From Sphingobacterium sp. ML3W (lineage in GTDB: Bacteria > Bacteroidota > Bacteroidia > Sphingobacteriales > Sphingobacteriaceae): a stretch of 64,000 nucleotides of DNA. Below the pieces are notes generated by a model, which did no database searches, had not been told where the DNA came from, and saw only the letters and a program-made list of their open reading frames with translations. The DNA is taken from NCBI RefSeq assembly GCF_029542085.1, contig NZ_CP107036.1:3968001-4032000 (forward strand), in the 5' to 3' direction. Made by a program: the position numbers and the translations under genes. Shown here in pieces: positions 42,595-51,660 of this stretch. Numbering within the stretch: the first letter of the stretch is position 1; each line of letters begins with the position of its first letter.

Positions 42595-43347
42595 TTAAAA
42601 TCTGATTAATGATTTAAGGTTCCAATCTTTGACTTCATCGATGGAGATTCTATTCTCATAGATTGCTTTTCCTACAACCACTGATTCTACTCCGCCCAGT
42701 TCCTGAAGTTTTTGAATATCATCCATCGAGCTAATACCACCAGAAGCAATCAGCTTAATGATTGGTGAATGGCTCAACAGTTTTTGATATAATTCTACAC
42801 CTGCACCGCCCAATTTACCATCTTTGCTAATATCGGTACATAGAAACCTAAAGAAACCCAAAACCAAGCATTTATCAATATACTCAATCAATTTAATCGG
42901 TGAACTCTCTAACCAACCTGAGTATTTGATCACTTCGTCCAATACGTCAATTGCAATCACAATATGATCCGCATATTTCACTTTCCCCTCATTTAAAGTC
43001 GCTAGTTCCTCTAAAAAAGAAGGATTCGTAATTGCTTGTGTACCCACAATAACACGGTATACACCAGCATCCACCAATTCCTTTACTTTTTCAATGCTCC
43101 TTACCCCACCACCATATTGGATTTTCATATCTGTCTTCTGAATAATATCGAACAAATATGCTTGATTACTAAAATCACCTTTGGCACCATTTAGGTCTAT
43201 GATATGAACCAATTCAGTACCGTTCGCACGATAGTTTTCTATCTGCGCTTCCAAACTAATATCATAAGTCGTAACGTCGTTGTAGTTACCCTCTCTTAAA
43301 CGGACAACTTTTTTGTCCAAAACGTCAATTGCTGGAATGATATACAT
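42595..43347 (-). CDS. hisA: Phosphoribosylformimino-5-aminoimidazole carboxamide ribotide isomerase
   Basis: 250 residues, TIM barrel related to HisF. Catalytic residues Asp8 (IIPAIDVLD) and Asp134 (IAIDVLD) and phosphate-binding ASGGIS at about 211-216 are in place. It performs the Amadori rearrangement of ProFAR. It lies one base before hisF and 12 bp after hisH, as in the usual hisH-hisA-hisF cluster. Confidence 0.97.
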   Translation of the reverse strand: MYIIPAIDVLDKKVVRLREGNYNDVTTYDISLEAQIENYRANGTELVHIIDLNGAKGDFSNQAYLFDIIQKTDMKIQYGGGVRSIEKVKELVDAGVYRVIVGTQAITNPSFLEELATLNEGKVKYADHIVIAIDVLDEVIKYSGWLESSPIKLIEYIDKCLVLGFFRFLCTDISKDGKLGGAGVELYQKLLSHSPIIKLIASGGISSMDDIQKLQELGGVESVVVGKAIYENRISIDEVKDWNLKSLIRF

Positions 43348-43359
43348 AATCGAATATTT

Positions 43360-43959
43360 TTAGTCTATTTGAATAGTTGAAAAATTGAGCAGCAACTGCT
43401 CACCTGCTTTCCCCGACTTCTCCGGGTGAAATTGTACACCAAAGAAATTATCTCTGGAAATGGCTGCTGAAAATGGTAACCCATAGTCGCATTTTGCGGC
43501 TGTAAACGTCGTATCATATTCAATATAATACGAATGCACAAAATAAAAATAAGTCTGATCTTCAATATTCGCAAATAAAGGATTATTTGCTTGCACTGAA
43601 ACGCTATTCCAGCCCATATGAGGCACTTTGCCCGCTACTCCGGCATCAAAATGTAACGTCTTCAACGGGAATAACTCCAACATCCCGGCATCACCTTCTT
43701 CTGAATATTCAGTCAAAAGCTGCATGCCGACACAGATACCCAAAACAGGTTTACGCAGTTCTTTAATATAGGGTACTAATCCCGACTCGCGCAATTTATT
43801 CATGGCTGCTCCGGCATGTCCTACTCCTGGAATAATAATACGATCGTAAAGATCGATCTCATCCGCAGTATTGATCATACCATAGGTCACCCCTACCCGA
43901 TCTAGTGCAGCAGTCAGGGAAAAGATATTCCCAGCGCCATAGTTAATAATTCCTATCAT
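43360..43959 (-). CDS. hisH: Imidazole glycerol phosphate synthase, glutaminase subunit
   Basis: 199 residues, class I glutamine amidotransferase. The nucleophile Cys76 in LGICVGMQLL and the FGVQFHPEKSG segment with His and Glu form the catalytic triad. The oxyanion region MGWNS is also present. It makes ammonia for HisF. The copy-2 hairpin and heptad element sits immediately upstream of its start codon, separating it from hisB by 170 bp. Confidence 0.97.
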   Translation of the reverse strand: MIGIINYGAGNIFSLTAALDRVGVTYGMINTADEIDLYDRIIIPGVGHAGAAMNKLRESGLVPYIKELRKPVLGICVGMQLLTEYSEEGDAGMLELFPLKTLHFDAGVAGKVPHMGWNSVSVQANNPLFANIEDQTYFYFVHSYYIEYDTTFTAAKCDYGLPFSAAISRDNFFGVQFHPEKSGKAGEQLLLNFSTIQID

Positions 43960-43965
43960 TTTTTT

Positions 43966-44023
43966 AGTATTGAGTATGGAGTATTGAGTATGGAGACTTT
44001 AGTTACGTTAGCCGCTGGCTTAC
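43966..44023 (-). repeat. Hairpin plus heptad repeat element, copy 2 (before hisH)
   Basis: Four 7-bp units alternating AGTATTG and AGTATGG (43966-43993), then GTTAGCC-GCT-GGCTTAC (44007-44023, one T-T mismatch). The order, spacing and flank match copy 1. The repeats end 6 bp before the hisH start codon on the minus strand. Confidence 0.7.
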
Positions 44024-44129
44024 CTACTTCATCTTTTTCTCTTTAGCCCAAACTTTTTTATCTTCTTACCCTATAAGGGCAATATCTTAGTTTTATAGCT
44101 GCGTCACAAAGACAACTATAAAGTAAAAA

Positions 44130-45269
44130 CTACAAAACACCTTTTGTACTTGGTAGTTGCATATGATCCGCATCTCGTCGTACCGCTTTCTTTATAGATT
44201 TAGCAAAAGCTTTAAAGATTGCTTCGATCTTATGGTGCTCGTTATCCCCCTCAGCTTTGATATTTAGATTTGATTTGGAGGCATCAGAAAATGATTTAAA
44301 GAAATGGAAGAACATCTCTGTCGGCATGTCACCTATTTTCTCACGTTTAAATTCAGCATCCCAGACAATCCAATTACGTCCACCAAAATCCAGTGCGACC
44401 TGTGCCAGGCAATCATCCATTGGTAAGGTGTAAGAGTAGCGTTCAATACCACGCTTGTCTCCCAATACCTTCAAGAACACCTCTCCCAAAGCAATCCCTG
44501 TATCTTCGATAGTATGGTGCTCATCTATATGAAGATCGCCTTTAGCTTTGATCGTTAAGTCCAATGCACCATGTCGGGCTATTTGATCCAACATATGATC
44601 AAAGAAGGGCAATCCTGTTTCGATTTCCGATTTACCGGAGCCATCCAAGTTCAATTGAATAAAAATATCCGTTTCATTCGTCTTACGATGATGTTCGGCA
44701 GTGCGCGTTCCCAATTTCAGAAATTCATAAACTGTTTTCCAGTCCATTGTCTCTAAAGCTACGACTGCAGGGTCAATGTCCACATTTTCCAATGCGCCCA
44801 ATTGATCATTCGCCCGCAACCAGATAGCCTTTGCACCAAGATTTTGAGCAAGCTTAACATCATTTACGCGGTCACCAATAACAAACGACTGGCTTAAATC
44901 ATATTTTGAAGCGTCAAAATATTCACCGAGCATGCCGATACCGGGTTTACGTGTATCTGCATTTTCGTGTGGGAAAGTCTTGTCAATATGTTCCTTGGCA
45001 AATACTACACCTTCTGCCGCAAACGTATCTAGCACAAAATGATGGACAGGCCAGAAGTTTTCTTCCGGATGGGAAGATGTCCCTAGACCATCTTGGTTGG
45101 AAACCAAGATCAATTCAAAATCCAGTTCCTTCGCGATACGTGGCAGGTACTGTAAAGCACCCGGATAGAATTTTAATTTTGCAAAAGAATCAATCTGCTC
45201 ATCTTCTGGTTCCAAAATTAATGTTCCGTCACGGTCTATAAACAGTACACGTTTTAAGTTATCAGGCAT
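44130..45269 (-). CDS. hisB: Bifunctional histidinol-phosphatase/imidazoleglycerol-phosphate dehydratase
   Basis: 379 residues. The N-terminal HAD phosphatase (about 1-165) carries the nucleophile and acid Asp12 and Asp14 in FIDRDGTL, the later HAD signatures and the Cys/His-poor zinc loop region. The C-terminal dehydratase (about 205-379) has the duplicated metal sites: HMLDQIARHG, then the HxxxEDxG motif (DEHHTIEDTGIALG), and HFFKSFSDAS. The two activities are steps 6 and 8 of histidine synthesis. It lies 4 bp after hisC. The split gene form known in many bacteria is not used here. Confidence 0.97.
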   Translation of the reverse strand: MPDNLKRVLFIDRDGTLILEPEDEQIDSFAKLKFYPGALQYLPRIAKELDFELILVSNQDGLGTSSHPEENFWPVHHFVLDTFAAEGVVFAKEHIDKTFPHENADTRKPGIGMLGEYFDASKYDLSQSFVIGDRVNDVKLAQNLGAKAIWLRANDQLGALENVDIDPAVVALETMDWKTVYEFLKLGTRTAEHHRKTNETDIFIQLNLDGSGKSEIETGLPFFDHMLDQIARHGALDLTIKAKGDLHIDEHHTIEDTGIALGEVFLKVLGDKRGIERYSYTLPMDDCLAQVALDFGGRNWIVWDAEFKREKIGDMPTEMFFHFFKSFSDASKSNLNIKAEGDNEHHKIEAIFKAFAKSIKKAVRRDADHMQLPSTKGVL

Positions 45270-45273
45270 AGTA

Positions 45274-46332
45274 TTATTTATTGATTTGATTAAGTTTTTC
45301 TAATAAAGTTCTGTTCTCTGCAGGTGTCCCGACTGTGATCCGCAAGCAGCCTTCGCAAAGCTCCACTTTAGACCGATCTCTGACGATGATCCCATACTGA
45401 ACTAGATAATCGTAGACTTCTCTCGGCTGTTCCATCTTGACCAAGATAAAATTGGCATCAGAAGGAGTAATATATTGTACATAGTCCAGTTCGAGTAGTT
45501 CGCGTACCAGTTTCTCACGTTCCGAAACAGTCTCTTTGATCCAGTCATTGACTTGATCCACATTATTCAAGGCCTCCAGCACGATATCTTGTGTTGCTTG
45601 ATTAATGTTATAGGGTGGTTTAATTTTATTATAAACTGCTATAATTTCTTTACTTGCAAATGCCATGCCCAACCGCAGCGCCGCAAGCCCCCATGCTTTA
45701 GATAAAGTCTGCAATACCACCAAGTTTGGATATTCGGCCAGTTCCTGTGTAAATGACTTCACGGCGGAAAAATTGATATAAGCTTCATCGACAACAACAA
45801 GTCCCTGGAAATTATTCAATACCGTTTCTATATCCTGACGACGGATAGAGTTTCCTGTTGGATTATTCGGTGAACAGATAAAAATCAGCTTGGTATGTGC
45901 ATCTATCGCATTAGCGATACCATCCAAATCCAATTGATAGTCTGCTGTTAGGTTTACTTTCTTGAAGGCAACATCATTGATATTCGCAGACACTTCATAC
46001 ATACCATAGGTAGGTGGAACTAAAATTACATTGTCCACACCAGGTGTACAAAATGCACGGTATAAAATATCAATAGCTTCATCGCTTCCATTACCCAAAA
46101 AGATATTTCCTGCGGGTACTCCTTTTATGTTTGAAAGTTTTGCTTTGACTTGATGTTGGAGAGGGTCTGGGTATCGGTTGTAATCATGGTTTAGTGGGGA
46201 TCCAAAAGGATTTTCATTAGCATCAATCAATATGGATGCCTCCCCTTTAAATTCATCTCTAGCGGACGAATAAGGTACGAGCTTCTTGATATTTTCCCGT
46301 AATAGGTTGTTTAAGTTGAATGGATTATCCAT
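45274..46332 (-). CDS. hisC: Histidinol-phosphate aminotransferase
   Basis: 352 residues, a PLP fold type I transaminase. The PLP lysine is Lys212 (TLSKAWGLAALRLG), the PLP-phosphate binding residues are GNGSDEA, and PPTYGMYE, and the aspartate VDEAY near 185 contacts the pyridine nitrogen. It is the first his gene in this run, preceded by a promoter and then RNase Z in the same direction, so hisG and hisD lie elsewhere. Confidence 0.97.
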   Translation of the reverse strand: MDNPFNLNNLLRENIKKLVPYSSARDEFKGEASILIDANENPFGSPLNHDYNRYPDPLQHQVKAKLSNIKGVPAGNIFLGNGSDEAIDILYRAFCTPGVDNVILVPPTYGMYEVSANINDVAFKKVNLTADYQLDLDGIANAIDAHTKLIFICSPNNPTGNSIRRQDIETVLNNFQGLVVVDEAYINFSAVKSFTQELAEYPNLVVLQTLSKAWGLAALRLGMAFASKEIIAVYNKIKPPYNINQATQDIVLEALNNVDQVNDWIKETVSEREKLVRELLELDYVQYITPSDANFILVKMEQPREVYDYLVQYGIIVRDRSKVELCEGCLRITVGTPAENRTLLEKLNQINK

Positions 46333-46351
46333 TATAAAAAAATTAGAGCCG

Positions 46352-46382
46352 TAAACTTAGATAAATTGTTTATCAAAAGCAA
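46352..46382 (-). promoter_or_regulatory. Putative promoter of hisC operon
   Basis: On the minus strand TTG (46380-46382) precedes TAAGTTTA (46352-46359) with about 20 bp between; the latter differs from TAnnTTTG at its last base. The predicted transcript start leaves a leader of only about 10-15 nt before hisC, too short for an attenuator. Confidence 0.45.
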
Positions 46383-46442
46383 TATAATAAGCAATTTAAA
46401 AAGCATTTGATGGTAGAAATGTGGTATAAAACGCACAAAAAA

Positions 46443-47354
46443 CTAAACTAAAAACCATTTTCCTTCGATAGAAAGTTCGGTATTTGGGAATGCCGTTCGT
46501 GCCTCTTCCAATAAAGGGTTCAAATCCCGGTATCGGGCTGAATAATGTCCCAGCAATAATTTCTTTGCATGGGTTTCTTTTGCGATCTCCCCAGCCTCCA
46601 ATGCTGTTGTATGGAAAGTCTCCTTGGCCCTGTCTACCATATCATGCAGGAATGTAGACTCATGATACATAAGATCAGCATGCTGAACATAGGGCAGATA
46701 GTCAGCAGTACGTACCGTGTCCGAACAATATACGTAACTTCTGGATTTAGGCGCGGGTAAGCTCAATTGGTCTGCTGGATAAACATTACCATTTTCATCC
46801 ACGTAATCCATCCCTTTCTTTATGGTAGGATAATAGACTGTGGGAATATTGAGTGTCTGAACCACATCACCGAGTAGGGTGCGGGCTCTTGGTCCTTCAT
46901 CGAAGCGAAAACCGGTACAGGCAATACGATGTGTTAAAGGGAATGTGCTTATTTTCATCGTTCGATTTTCAAAAATAACACCGGGCTCGTCGGGTGAAAT
47001 CGGATGAAAAATAAGATTATAACGTAAGACTGTCTCAGAATGTAGAAATTGTATATCCAAAATCTCTTTTAAGGCAGCAGGGCCATATAGATGAAGATCA
47101 CTTTTGCGTCCGACAAGGTGCATCGAAGAGAGCAGCCCGACCAAACCTAAGTAGTGATCTCCATGTAAGTGGCTAATAAAAATATGTCCTAAGCGATTGC
47201 TTTTAATTCCATATCGGCTGAGTTGCATTTGCGTACCCTCACCACAGTCGATCAAAAACAATTGTTCATTAAAGTTCAACACTTGGCTAGTCGGATGACG
47301 ATCAAACATCGGTGTCGCGGAACTATTTCCTAATATTAGAACTTCAAACTTCAT
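46443..47354 (-). CDS. rnz: Ribonuclease Z (tRNA 3' processing)
   Basis: 303 residues from the Met at 47354, which lies one base after the STAS stop; the longer frame overlaps that gene and lacks family character. Metallo-beta-lactamase fold with the HxHGDH motif at His62, His64, Asp66, His67 (SHLHGDHYLG), then further His ligands at LTHRIA and LLGHYSARY, and a substrate exosite region. It cuts the 3' trailer of tRNA precursors. It looks co-transcribed with the STAS gene and may be part of the phoH-purC-STAS-rnz run. Confidence 0.95.
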   Translation of the reverse strand: MKFEVLILGNSSATPMFDRHPTSQVLNFNEQLFLIDCGEGTQMQLSRYGIKSNRLGHIFISHLHGDHYLGLVGLLSSMHLVGRKSDLHLYGPAALKEILDIQFLHSETVLRYNLIFHPISPDEPGVIFENRTMKISTFPLTHRIACTGFRFDEGPRARTLLGDVVQTLNIPTVYYPTIKKGMDYVDENGNVYPADQLSLPAPKSRSYVYCSDTVRTADYLPYVQHADLMYHESTFLHDMVDRAKETFHTTALEAGEIAKETHAKKLLLGHYSARYRDLNPLLEEARTAFPNTELSIEGKWFLV

Positions 47355-47355
47355 A

Positions 47356-47736
47356 TTAATCCTCAATTGTCCCCCGATATTCAGATTCCAATTCGTGTGC
47401 AAAGATTAAATCTTCAGCGACCTTTAGTGATGGAGCAATCTTTATCGATTTATCCAAGTGCGACACACGAACCATATCCATTAATTTAGGACAAAGATTG
47501 ACTAAAATAAATACGCCGCCAACAGATTGACATAAACGATGTGCCAGTATCCCCAAACGAATACCCACTTCATCCGTCTTTTGGACGTGAATCATATCCA
47601 AAACAATATTGCGTTGACCAATCGTATTGCGCAACAAAAACTCCCCCTTCAATTTAGCTGCATTATCGGCATCTATCACTTCAACATGAGGCTCTATGAC
47701 AATATAACGATCGTGTTTATCAATAGTGTACTTCAT
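47356..47736 (-). CDS. STAS-domain protein (anti-sigma-antagonist-like), Ser site changed
   Basis: 126 residues, one STAS domain (HVEVIDADNAAKLKGEFLLR ... LDMIHVQKTDEVGIRLGIL). In SpoIIAA-type proteins the phosphorylated site reads D-S-S-G; here the aligned place reads TDEVGIR, with no Ser. So phosphorylation control looks lost, with an acidic residue next to it. It may bind a partner permanently or have another job, since STAS domains are also found in transport and signalling proteins. The gene lies between purC (33 bp upstream) and rnz (1 bp downstream). Confidence 0.8.
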   Translation of the reverse strand: MKYTIDKHDRYIVIEPHVEVIDADNAAKLKGEFLLRNTIGQRNIVLDMIHVQKTDEVGIRLGILAHRLCQSVGGVFILVNLCPKLMDMVRVSHLDKSIKIAPSLKVAEDLIFAHELESEYRGTIED

Positions 47737-47769
47737 AAGTCTATTTCATTAGTTTGAGGATACAATGTA

Positions 47770-48720
47770 CTAATAATTTAGCTCTTTTAAGGCTTTTGCC
47801 ACATTTCTTTCCACACGTTCAAGTACATTTTCCTGATCAGGATAGACAAATTTTTCTCCAACAATATGTTCGTATAGCTCAATATAGCGTTCGGAAATTG
47901 AAGCAATAATATCATCTGTCATCTCCGGAACCACTTGCCCATCCTTACCTTGAAAACCATTATCGATCAACCACTTCCGGACAAACTCTTTTGACAATTG
48001 CTTTTGTGCCTCACCATTTTCCTGACGTTCCTGATATCCATCTGCATAGAAATAACGGGAAGAATCCGGCGTATGGATCTCATCAATCAAAACGATTTTG
48101 CCATCTTTTTTACCAAATTCATATTTGGTATCCACTAAGATCAATCCTCTTTGTGCTGCAATTTCAGTTCCGCGTTGAAACAATGCTTTGGTATACTTCT
48201 CCAATTGCACATAATCCTCTTCACTTACAATACCTTTTTTCAAAATATCTGCGCGAGAAATGTCCTCATCGTGACCTACAGCTGCTTTCGTCGTCGGGGT
48301 AATAATTGGCTCTGGTAATTTATCATTCTCTTTTAGTCCTTCAGGAAGAGATTCGCCACAGACTTCACGTTTACCAGCGGCATATTCGCGCCAAGCATGC
48401 CCAGATAAATAGCCACGGATTACCATTTCTACTTTAAACGGCTCACACATTTGACCAATAGTCACACTAGGATCTGGTACGGATACAACCCAATTGGGGA
48501 TAATATCAGCTGTCGCTTTCAAAAATTTAGCTGCAATCTGATTTAACACCTGCCCTTTATAAGGGATAGGGCGAGGAAGTACCACATCAAATGCTGAAAT
48601 ACGGTCAGAAGCCACCATCGCCAAGTAGGTATCGGCAATCGTATACACATCACGTACCTTTCCTCTGTAAAAAGCCGTCTGATTTTCGAAATTGAAATTT
48701 GTTTCTTTTATAGCGTTCAT
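47770..48720 (-). CDS. purC: Phosphoribosylaminoimidazole-succinocarboxamide synthase
   Basis: 316 residues from ATG at 48720; a TTG two codons further up is a possible but weaker start. SAICAR synthase of purine synthesis, joining CAIR and aspartate with ATP. The visible marks are FYRGKVRDVYTI at the N-terminus, the SDRISAFDVVLP region, PVEMVIRGYLSGHAWREY-like VEMVIRGYLSGHAW, and the late VDTKYEFG and EIHTPDSSRYF segments. Lone among its pathway in this window. Co-directional with phoH (35 bp upstream) and the STAS gene. Confidence 0.96.
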   Translation of the reverse strand: MNAIKETNFNFENQTAFYRGKVRDVYTIADTYLAMVASDRISAFDVVLPRPIPYKGQVLNQIAAKFLKATADIIPNWVVSVPDPSVTIGQMCEPFKVEMVIRGYLSGHAWREYAAGKREVCGESLPEGLKENDKLPEPIITPTTKAAVGHDEDISRADILKKGIVSEEDYVQLEKYTKALFQRGTEIAAQRGLILVDTKYEFGKKDGKIVLIDEIHTPDSSRYFYADGYQERQENGEAQKQLSKEFVRKWLIDNGFQGKDGQVVPEMTDDIIASISERYIELYEHIVGEKFVYPDQENVLERVERNVAKALKELNY

Positions 48721-48755
48721 GTTCAAAGTAAAATTCTTATGTCAGTAGTTATTGA

Positions 48756-49721
48756 TTAAATATCGCCATATGCTTCCAAAATACGTCGCACCAATTTATG
48801 ACGAACCACATCGCCGCCACTCAGGTGAATAATATCAATACCTTCAATATTTTCCAGCAAACGGATCGATGTCGAAAGTCCGGATTGATTCTTTTTGGGG
48901 AGATCGACCTGCGTCATATCACCTGTAACAATAAATTTTGCGGTGGGTCCCATACGAGTCAAAAACATCTTCAACTGCATATCCGTTGCATTTTGGGCTT
49001 CATCTAAAATAACGAAACAGTTATCAAGGGTACGCCCCCGCATAAATGCCAATGGTGCAACCTCGATGGTACGGTTTTCTAAATATCCTTTTAGTTTTTC
49101 TGCGGGGATCATATCGTCAAGCGCATCATAAAGTGGCCTCAAATAAGGATCGACCTTTTCTTTCAAGTCCCCAGGTAGAAAACCCAAGTTTTCTCCAGCT
49201 TCTACAGCCGGCCTGGTCAAGATGATCCGTTTGATTTCCTTATTGCGAAGCGCTCTTACCGCTAATGCAACAGCCGTATAGGTTTTTCCTGTTCCCGCTG
49301 GGCCAATGGCAAATAAGATGTCATTTTTTGAAATACTATCAACCATCCGTCTTTGGTTAGGCGTCCGGGCCCGAACAATCACACCATTAGGTCCGTAAAC
49401 AATGGGTTCAGAACCAAATGCCGCATTCTTGGCTGCAATCTCCTTTTCCTGCTGCGCGGCTGAGCCTGCGCTCGCCCCTAGGAGATTTTCAAAATCCAAC
49501 AAGGTAATGTTGTTGAATTTCTCTAGATGAGCCATAACTTCCTTAAACGATTGCTCAAATAGTTCCAATTCCTTCGCATCTCCCAACACTTTCATTTCAC
49601 TTCCACGAGCTACAATCCGCAGTTTTGGGAATTGTTTCTTCAAATAATCAAAGTGCTCATTGTCTGCTCCCCATAATATGGGTAAATTCAGACCATCTAA
49701 TGCAATTAGTAATTCGTTCAA
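48756..49721 (-). CDS. phoH: PhoH family ATPase
   Basis: 321 residues. An N-terminal segment (about 1-105) of KH-like or adaptor type is followed by the PhoH P-loop domain: Walker A GPAGTGKTYTA (about 140-150) and Walker B FVILDEAQNA (about 230-238), and VTGDMTQVDLP. PhoH-like proteins bind ATP and are linked to RNA handling, including YbeZ with the rRNA maturation enzyme YbeY; the exact role is not fixed. It opens the run phoH-purC-STAS-rnz. Confidence 0.95.
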   Translation of the reverse strand: MNELLIALDGLNLPILWGADNEHFDYLKKQFPKLRIVARGSEMKVLGDAKELELFEQSFKEVMAHLEKFNNITLLDFENLLGASAGSAAQQEKEIAAKNAAFGSEPIVYGPNGVIVRARTPNQRRMVDSISKNDILFAIGPAGTGKTYTAVALAVRALRNKEIKRIILTRPAVEAGENLGFLPGDLKEKVDPYLRPLYDALDDMIPAEKLKGYLENRTIEVAPLAFMRGRTLDNCFVILDEAQNATDMQLKMFLTRMGPTAKFIVTGDMTQVDLPKKNQSGLSTSIRLLENIEGIDIIHLSGGDVVRHKLVRRILEAYGDI

Positions 49722-50143
49722 ATTTTATCCTATTTTAGAAATAATTAGATTGTAGCTACTACGCAATAGCGCTTATACGTAATACTATTCAAAATTAACG
49801 TATTCTAATGAGAAAATACGCCATCCCACAGAGATTTTTGCAAAAAGAAAACCAAATTATTTTTTTTGCGTTTCATACATAAGTTTCGCTTTTAAACGTG
49901 GATCTTCAAGGTACACAAATCAATTCTTTACAGTAGAAATAGAAGCTATGTTTGTGTATATCAATTGAAAAAAGATATATTCAAAATAAGTTCTTCAATT
50001 AGCTTTACAAATCAGCTGATAAATAGTAATTTTGTCCTCTATTTGAATAGATTTTCAGGAACAGAATATGCAAAAGACAGGAGATCTATTTCTATTCATT
50101 CAAAAAGGGAATTTGACAGCAATTCGGTCTACTTTAGATTATA
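49722..50143. other. Intergenic region between divergent phoH and SAM hydrolase genes
   Basis: 422 bp, AT-rich, with a TAnnTTTG promoter match for the rightward gene at 50027-50034. A 37-codon frame starting at 50068 was judged chance. No gene. Confidence 0.6.
50004..50034 (+). promoter_or_regulatory. Putative promoter for SAM hydrolase-like gene
   Basis: TAATTTTG at 50027-50034 fits TAnnTTTG exactly; TTTACA near 50004 lies about 19 bp upstream as a weak -33 element. It implies a leader of about 105 nt. Confidence 0.5.
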
Positions 50144-50932
50144 ATGGCAGTAATTACGTTAACGACAGATCTAGGACATAAAGATTTTTATCAAGCTGCG
50201 CTAAAAGGGAGCCTTTTAACGCAGTTGTCTGATGTTAACATTGTCGATATCACCCACGAGATCCCAGCATTCAATATTCCACGCGCAGCTTTTGTACTTG
50301 GCAATGCGTATCATTATTTCCCAAAAGGAACGGTACATATCATCGGCATCAACACCCTCTTTCATGAAGAATCCAAATACATCGGCATGAAATACAGGGA
50401 CCATTATTTTGTTGGTGCAGACAATGGCATTTTCAGCTTACTGTTAAATGGAAATGAACCACAGGAATTGTACGAACTCAATTTGATGCAGGACCTGAGA
50501 TACCTCCATTTCCCCCTTGCTGATATTCTTTCGAAATCGGCCTGCCATATTGCAAAAGGTGGCAAACTGAAAGATGTCGGCACCCCCATGCATCAACTGA
50601 TCGAAAAAGTCACTTTACAACCGATCTTTGACAAAGACATGATCCGCGGCAATGTCATTTATGTGGACGCCTTTGGTAATGCCATTACTAATATTTCCAA
50701 AGACCTGTTCAATAAAGTCCAAAAGGGACGGAATTTTATCTTGTATTTCAAACGCAACGAAACAATCACCAATCTTTCCTGGCATTATAACGAAGTTGGT
50801 GAGGGCGAAAAATTGTGTCTTTTTGGTATTAGTAATTACTTAGAAATTGCCATCAACAAAGGAAATGCAAGCCAACTCTTGGGGCTTCACGACGACGATT
50901 CCAACGTCATTCGTATAGAATTTAAAGATTAA
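50144..50932 (+). CDS. SAM hydroxide adenosyltransferase family (DUF62)
   Basis: 262 residues. The family converts S-adenosylmethionine plus water to adenosine and methionine, and the fluorinase/chlorinase enzymes are its relatives. Marks: ITLTTDLGHKDFYQAALKG with the catalytic Asp in an LTTDxG context, the DITHEIPAFNIPRAAF segment, and the C-terminal domain VIYVDAFGNAITNIS. Length fits the hydrolase type; the 23-residue insertion of fluorinase is not seen. It is co-directional with the coiled-coil membrane gene (177 bp downstream) but probably separate. Confidence 0.92.
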   Translation: MAVITLTTDLGHKDFYQAALKGSLLTQLSDVNIVDITHEIPAFNIPRAAFVLGNAYHYFPKGTVHIIGINTLFHEESKYIGMKYRDHYFVGADNGIFSLLLNGNEPQELYELNLMQDLRYLHFPLADILSKSACHIAKGGKLKDVGTPMHQLIEKVTLQPIFDKDMIRGNVIYVDAFGNAITNISKDLFNKVQKGRNFILYFKRNETITNLSWHYNEVGEGEKLCLFGISNYLEIAINKGNASQLLGLHDDDSNVIRIEFKD

Positions 50933-51108
50933 TTTCATAAATTCATTCCTAGAAATAGTTTATTCACTTCAATCTGTCCCTAAACTGCGCAACGGGCTTT
51001 TGGCAGTTTAACACTTGATTTAGCGGAGTTGCCAATCCTGCTTTGCAGTTTGACAAATTAAGGCGATTTCAGCAACGTTAATTTCAGATTGATTGGTCAA
51101 ATTTAGGT

Positions 51109-51660
51109 ATGAAATCTTTAAAACACACAGTACTATCTTTTCTTCTATTGTTTAGCATTGGCCTTTTAAATGCGCAAGAAAATGCAGATTCCAGCGCTTT
51201 TGAGGTACAACGTAAACGTGTCAACAGCCTACTCGATGCACGGCAACAAAAGTTTGGCGCCTATGACACCAGCCTTACTCAGAAAACAGGCCTTTTTGGC
51301 CTATTCAAATCCAAAGGTGATATGCAAAAAAGCATCGATATCCTGAAGGATGTCGTGATCACGGACAACAACATTTTTTTGGAGACGCAGCAGCTGTTAA
51401 AAATAAAAGATTTCGAAAAGGACAAATTTCGACAGATGGCGACCGAATATGATAAACAGATCTCCGCTTATATGGGCACGATCAACAAACTTCAAAATGA
51501 GAATGAGCGACTGCGGACAGAATTGGACAAAACAGCGGGAAAGGGTCTGCCCGGTAATTTATGGCTTTACATCGCTTTGCTTGTCATTATTATTCTAGCA
51601 GTCTTATTGTATCGTAGCCATACCCAAAAATCGACGCTCAGCGGCAAGAATTCAGGCTAG
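51109..51660 (+). CDS. Exported coiled-coil protein with C-terminal anchor, unknown
   Basis: 183 residues. N-terminal signal (MKSLKHTVLSFLLLFSIGLL, cut near NAQ), a polar region, a coiled coil (about 103-145: YDKQISAYMGTINKLQNENE with heptad-like leucines), then a C-terminal membrane segment (LWLYIALLVIIILAVLLYRS, about 151-170). It looks held in the inner membrane with the coil in the periplasm. It is a recurring small protein type in this group but unnamed as far as I can tell. It lies before the MsbA-like exporter with 172 bp between. Confidence 0.78.
   Translation: MKSLKHTVLSFLLLFSIGLLNAQENADSSAFEVQRKRVNSLLDARQQKFGAYDTSLTQKTGLFGLFKSKGDMQKSIDILKDVVITDNNIFLETQQLLKIKDFEKDKFRQMATEYDKQISAYMGTINKLQNENERLRTELDKTAGKGLPGNLWLYIALLVIIILAVLLYRSHTQKSTLSGKNSG

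Noticed and set aside
50068..50181. 37-residue frame upstream of the SAM hydrolase-like gene
   Set aside because: It overlaps the true start, has no ribosome site of note and no recognisable content.
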